Position numbers and translations under genes: made by a program | The notes under the pieces: model-generated | The model's database searches: none | What the model was told of the DNA's origin: nothing | What the model saw: the letters and a program-made list of their open reading frames with translations, nothing else | Assembly: GCF_026241135.1 (NCBI RefSeq) | Contig: NZ_JAPFGA010000002.1 | Location: 62,001 to 126,000 of the forward strand | Direction of reading: 5' to 3' | Origin: Galbibacter kalidii | GTDB lineage: Bacteria > Bacteroidota > Bacteroidia > Flavobacteriales > Flavobacteriaceae | Length of the DNA stretch: 64,000 bases | Part shown: one piece after another, positions 60,827 through 64,000 of the stretch | Position numbering within the stretch: the stretch's first letter is position 1 | How the letters are laid out: every line of letters begins with the position of its first letter

Positions 60827-62347
60827 CTATTCCTCTAGTTTTGCTACATCTGACGCTTCTTCTCCTATAAGCTCCAAATATTTTTTATAGTTATACCGGG
60901 CTATTTTACGTCCTAGCTTCAGCGCTTCAATATTATCTGCCTGAATATGGTAACCGCCCATTACTCTTGATATACCGGCCATTTCACCGGCTTTAGTAAA
61001 TGTTGGGAATTTAAGCACTACCGGATCATCCGTATTATTCGGTTCGGTAAGGGCTCCCGGCACTAATTCTACCTCAGTACCAAAGGCATCATCTCCTGTA
61101 AACAAACGCAAAGCTTCTGCACAACCCCCACTAATGGTACTATGTCCGGAAACATAACTCGGGAAGGGCGGGCATAAAAAAGTATCGGGGGAATACGGTC
61201 TCCATTTTTCTCCATCCATTTTCATCATTCCTTTTTCGGGACCGCCCCAAGCTTTGATAAGCTGGTCTTGGTAATATTCGTGAACCAAAGCATAAGGGCG
61301 AGCAGAATCGTAAAACATCTTGGCATCCCAGCAAGCTATAAACCCATCCATGGCAACAGATTCAACCAAGAAATACATTTTTACATCTTCATCTAGCGTA
61401 TTCTGGTCGCGACGGGAAACATCTAGCGCAAAGATAAGCCAGTGCCCTGCCTGTTGTGCCGACTTAGGACCGTCTCTCATAAACTCGACCAAGGCTTTGT
61501 CCTCCGGGCTTAAATTCGCCTGAAGATCGATCACTTCTTTTACCTCCTTTTCCATTTGTTTAGACCCAACCTTAGGTGGAGGCCCCGGACGAAACTGATC
61601 GGCCGATTTTAACAACAACGGCTTTACGTGTTGCCAAAACGGCGTTAAGCACCCGGGAGCAAACTTCCCGCCCTTGCCATCAGAAAAGTATTTGGGTTGC
61701 CACCGGTCGATATCGACTATACTATCTACCGGATTAACGGGCTTATAGCCTGTATAGTCAAAATACGGTTGTCCGTTAGAGCCTTCTACTTCGCCATATT
61801 GGTTAGACATATCGTTATGCCGGGCTTCAATCACTGTTTTGGCGGCCAAGTTTCCTATGCCTTCGGGAGTATTCGAGTCAAGGGAAGTGTTATCAGGATC
61901 CAGCCCAAGTTCTTTCATCTTGTTCCTGAACAGGGTGCTATCTGAAAAATAGTATTCGTTCAAAGCCCTATAAGCGGCATAACTAATAGCAATCTCCTTG
62001 TTTTTTAATATTCTTTCTGCTTCTGGCCTGCGTTCTACTCCTTTTAAGTATAAAGGGGATGCTTTTTCATCGTAACGGGTCCAGGCATCAAACATCGAAG
62101 TAAAAATAAGTCCAAGGTACCTCGAAGTAATCGTGGGTCGGGGCTTAAATCGATCGGTATCCCTTGCGGTGCCTTCAAAAGCTATCTGCGCCCATTGATG
62201 GGCCACATTGTCTTCGCCCCTTGGTTGCTCATCGGTTTTTAGCTGATTTTCAGCAATTTCTTTTTTGTTGTCTTGTCCTCTTTTACAATTTGTAAACGCT
62301 ATCAGCAGTATAACGACAAATGACAATTGAATTAGTTTAGTTTTCAT
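60827..62347 (-). CDS. PAP2/vanadium-dependent haloperoxidase-like lipoprotein
   Basis: A 506-residue exported lipoprotein starting at ATG 62347 (MKTKLIQLSFVVILL, lipobox FTNC). The C-terminal region has the acid phosphatase/vanadium haloperoxidase motifs in order: DSARPYALVHEYY (for KxxxxxxRP-like first motif), FPSYVSGHSTISGGCAEALRL (SGH) and SRVMGGYHIQADN (R and H of the third). The first motif is not a perfect match, so either halide oxidation or phosphatase activity is possible. It is divergently transcribed from a LytTR response regulator 111 bp away. Confidence 0.85.
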   Translation of the reverse strand: MKTKLIQLSFVVILLIAFTNCKRGQDNKKEIAENQLKTDEQPRGEDNVAHQWAQIAFEGTARDTDRFKPRPTITSRYLGLIFTSMFDAWTRYDEKASPLYLKGVERRPEAERILKNKEIAISYAAYRALNEYYFSDSTLFRNKMKELGLDPDNTSLDSNTPEGIGNLAAKTVIEARHNDMSNQYGEVEGSNGQPYFDYTGYKPVNPVDSIVDIDRWQPKYFSDGKGGKFAPGCLTPFWQHVKPLLLKSADQFRPGPPPKVGSKQMEKEVKEVIDLQANLSPEDKALVEFMRDGPKSAQQAGHWLIFALDVSRRDQNTLDEDVKMYFLVESVAMDGFIACWDAKMFYDSARPYALVHEYYQDQLIKAWGGPEKGMMKMDGEKWRPYSPDTFLCPPFPSYVSGHSTISGGCAEALRLFTGDDAFGTEVELVPGALTEPNNTDDPVVLKFPTFTKAGEMAGISRVMGGYHIQADNIEALKLGRKIARYNYKKYLELIGEEASDVAKLEE

Positions 62348-62458
62348 ATTAGTTAGTTTTAGTAAGTTCAATAATAAGCTTTTGAACCGCACGGGATTTA
62401 TTTTTTACACAGATTACGTATATTGCTTTACGAAATACACCATATATTTGATAAACAG

Positions 62459-63139
62459 ATGAAATGCCTTATTGTAGATGACGATCCGTTGATGTGTGAC
62501 TTGCTTGAGCATTTTTGCAGTAAGGTGGATGCCATTACCCATGTTATTACCACTACTTCGGGTTTTGAGTCGGTAAACCTTATCAATTCCTCTTCTTTTG
62601 ATTTGATTCTACTCGATTTTAACCTTCCCGATATTAATGGGGAAGAGATTTTAAAAGCCATCGACCCTAAATCTGCGGTAGTAATGGTCACTTCTAATAA
62701 AGATTTTGCTTCTCATTCTTATGAATATGACCAAATTGTAGATTTTCTGGTAAAACCGATAGATTTCCCCAGATTCTTCAGAGGGATTCAAAAAGCTCAG
62801 GATTTTGTAAACAGGTATCGGGAAAAAGATAACAGGTTGTTTATAAAAGAAGGGAACAAACTGGTAAAAGTAGATTTGGAAAAGGTGCTGTTTTTTAAAT
62901 CGGAAGCCAATTATATTTCCGTAGTATTCAAAGAAAAAAAGATCCTTACGCTGATGGCGTTGAAAGAACTGGAAGTGAAGTTGCCGGATTTTTTTCAACG
63001 TGTGCACCGCTCCTACATTGTCAACCTCAACAAAATTGAATCCATCGACAACAATGCCATAACAATTGGAAAAATGCACCTTCCTGTAAGCCAAAGCCAC
63101 GAAAAGGAGCTCTACCAAAAAATCAAGCTTTTAAATTAG
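62459..63139 (+). CDS. LytTR-family response regulator
   Basis: A 226-residue response regulator starting at ATG 62459; the frame opens upstream at a TTG that adds 12 residues. The receiver domain has LIVDDDPLMCDLL (acidic pocket), LILLDFNLP (phospho-acceptor Asp) and FLVKPIDFPRF (Lys). The LytTR DNA-binding domain occupies about residues 128-226 with KVLFFKSEANYISVVF and FFQRVHRSYIVNLNKIESI. No histidine kinase gene is adjacent, so its partner lies elsewhere. It may regulate the divergent haloperoxidase-like gene. Confidence 0.92.
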   Translation: MKCLIVDDDPLMCDLLEHFCSKVDAITHVITTTSGFESVNLINSSSFDLILLDFNLPDINGEEILKAIDPKSAVVMVTSNKDFASHSYEYDQIVDFLVKPIDFPRFFRGIQKAQDFVNRYREKDNRLFIKEGNKLVKVDLEKVLFFKSEANYISVVFKEKKILTLMALKELEVKLPDFFQRVHRSYIVNLNKIESIDNNAITIGKMHLPVSQSHEKELYQKIKLLN

Positions 63140-63237
63140 TTTGTTTTCATAAGATGTTCTCTGCAAGTTGAAAACCAAAAGAATTTGTCCTTACCTAGGC
63201 ATGAATAAAAGAATGTTGAAAACTTCTAATCAATATA

Positions 63238-63292
63238 AGTTGACTAATTACACAGAAACAATTACATTTGACCTAAACAGGGAAAGTCAACT
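63238..63292 (+). promoter_or_regulatory. Operator-flanked promoter of the restriction-modification locus
   Basis: TTG (63240-63242), a 20-nt spacer and TACATTTG (63263-63270) match the Bacteroidota promoter consensus. AGTTGACT at 63238-63245 contains the TTG, and its perfect inverse AGTCAACT lies at 63285-63292, between the predicted start of transcription and the ATG at 63301. The half-site arrangement resembles C-protein boxes of restriction-modification systems and predicts autoregulation by the next gene. Confidence 0.65.
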
Positions 63293-63300
63293 ATGGGAAA

Positions 63301-63600
63301 ATGACTATTGGACAAAAAATAAAAACCTTACGAGAAAATGCAGGAATGCTACAAAGAGAACTTGCATATAGACTAGAGGTTGGAGACGCATTTATCAGCA
63401 AGGTGGAACGAAATCAAAAAAACCTAAAAAAAGAACATTTAAAGACAATTAGCAGGTTGTTCAAAGTTCCATACTCTGAACTCGAAACCCTTTGGTTAGC
63501 CAATAAAATCTATGACATAATAAAAGATGAAAAACAAGCAATTGATGTTTTAAAAGTTGCCGAAGAACAAATAAAATATAAAACCCATAAAAATGATTAG
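63301..63600 (+). CDS. XRE-family controller protein of a restriction-modification system
   Basis: A 99-residue protein with an XRE helix-turn-helix in the first 60 residues (MTIGQKIKTLRENAGMLQRE, then VGDAFISKVERNQKN). The short C-terminal extension (IYDIIKDEKQAIDVLKVAEE) is helical and may dimerise. Its gene overlaps the methyltransferase start by 8 bp, which couples their translation. Size, position and the inverted repeats around its promoter fit a C protein that delays restriction enzyme expression. Confidence 0.85.
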   Translation: MTIGQKIKTLRENAGMLQRELAYRLEVGDAFISKVERNQKNLKKEHLKTISRLFKVPYSELETLWLANKIYDIIKDEKQAIDVLKVAEEQIKYKTHKND

Positions 63601-64000
63601 TACGATTTCAAAACCAAAATATGAGATAGGTGACATCGTTCAGTCATTTGAAGAACAACTTGAACTGTTCTTTTCTAAAGAACTTGATAAAAGGGTTGAA
63701 AAACCTAAACCTAATGAAAACTTAGGACAAGTTTTTACCTCCCCTCTTCTTGCCAAATTTATGATTGGATTGCTTCAAGAGAACATTAATCCCAAAATAT
63801 CACTTCTTGACCCTTGTATTGGGCCTAACACCTTTTTTAAAGCTATTCCTCACAAAAAAGCAAATTGCTATCTAAAAGGAATTGAAATAGATGAAAACTT
63901 AGTTAATGAAGATACTAAGAGTTTTTATAATGAACCTAAAAGGACATTAGTTAACGGAAGTTTTTTTGATTTAAGCACTTCAGAAAAGTTTGACTTAATA
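63593..64000 (+). CDS. N6-adenine DNA methyltransferase, N-terminal part cut by window edge
   Basis: Only the first 136 residues are in the window. NLGQVFTSPLLAKFMIGLL is the GQxFTP-like block found at the start of gamma-class adenine methyltransferases and type IIG/I enzymes, and SLLDPCIGPNTFF is motif I (DPCxGxG variant) for SAM binding. GIEIDENLV follows as motif II. The NPPY catalytic motif would lie just beyond the edge. It probably modifies host DNA for a restriction enzyme encoded further right. Confidence 0.88.
   Translation, partial: MISTISKPKYEIGDIVQSFEEQLELFFSKELDKRVEKPKPNENLGQVFTSPLLAKFMIGLLQENINPKISLLDPCIGPNTFFKAIPHKKANCYLKGIEIDENLVNEDTKSFYNEPKRTLVNGSFFDLSTSEKFDLI

Noticed and set aside
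63168-63371. 67-codon frame before the controller gene
   Set aside because: It overlaps the controller gene and the operator region; the downstream 99-residue frame has a clear helix-turn-helix and a matched promoter.

Overview
The window is chromosomal DNA from a member of the Bacteroidota, most likely a marine or soil Flavobacteriaceae. The evidence is a SusC/SusD pair beside a GH92 mannosidase, many Bacteroidota-only DUF families (DUF4230, DUF4260, DUF4271, DUF4296), TAnnTTTG-type promoter elements, few Shine-Dalgarno sequences, and roughly 40% GC by eye. I found no rRNA or tRNA gene and no CRISPR array.

Layout. 1-6.6 kb (minus strand): a polysaccharide utilisation locus, susC-susD-GH92, with CG-centred palindromic operators upstream and an attenuator-like hairpin before GH92. 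7.5-9.5 kb (minus): trmN6, rimM, rpsP. 9.7-16.9 kb (plus): hemW, a GxxExxY gene inside a small inverted-repeat element, a cyclase-family protein, a tightly overlapping DUF4260-DUF4230-MmcQ-DUF885 operon, and a DadA-like oxidase. 17.4-33.6 kb: housekeeping genes (rpsU, MutS-like ATPase, azoreductase with divergent LysR, tyrS, epimerase, pyrC operon, glycosyltransferases, hemD, pckA, saccharopine dehydrogenase).

33.5-39.94 kb is an accessory hotspot between the saccharopine dehydrogenase gene and an Lrp regulator. The 3' end of the dehydrogenase gene plus its downstream DNA occurs twice, and a 29-bp piece of the lrp upstream region also occurs twice. Two different cargoes are therefore stacked in tandem. 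Cargo 1 is a LytTR membrane protein, a CPBP protease and a frameshifted IS1380 element. Cargo 2 is a nuclease-like gene, an HNH nuclease and a damaged or recoded toxin with its antitoxin.

40-48.9 kb: lrp, a small unknown gene, ferritin, a Zn-metallopeptidase, alanine dehydrogenase, SemiSWEET, leuS and a UbiA prenyltransferase. leuS is unusual: it carries four in-frame repeat-derived peptides and an AT-rich insertion of about 127 residues just before the KMSKS region.

49-59.3 kb: a divergent sugar-oxidation cluster. It has a GMC oxidoreductase with a gluconate-dehydrogenase-subunit-3-like partner on one side, and two TIM-barrel isomerases, an MFS permease, two Gfo/Idh/MocA oxidoreductases and two DUF1080 (3-keto-disaccharide hydrolase family) lipoproteins on the other. 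The set suggests oxidation of glycosides to 3-keto sugars followed by cleavage. 59.5-63.1 kb: an outer-membrane barrel protein, a PAP2/vanadium-haloperoxidase-like lipoprotein and a LytTR response regulator. 63.2-64 kb: the start of a restriction-modification locus with a C-type controller, an operator-flanked promoter and a truncated N6-adenine methyltransferase.

At least three copies of one miniature inverted-repeat element family (15.4, 40.5 and 59.3 kb) lie at gene 3' ends, and a relative of its core has been absorbed into the leuS reading frame.
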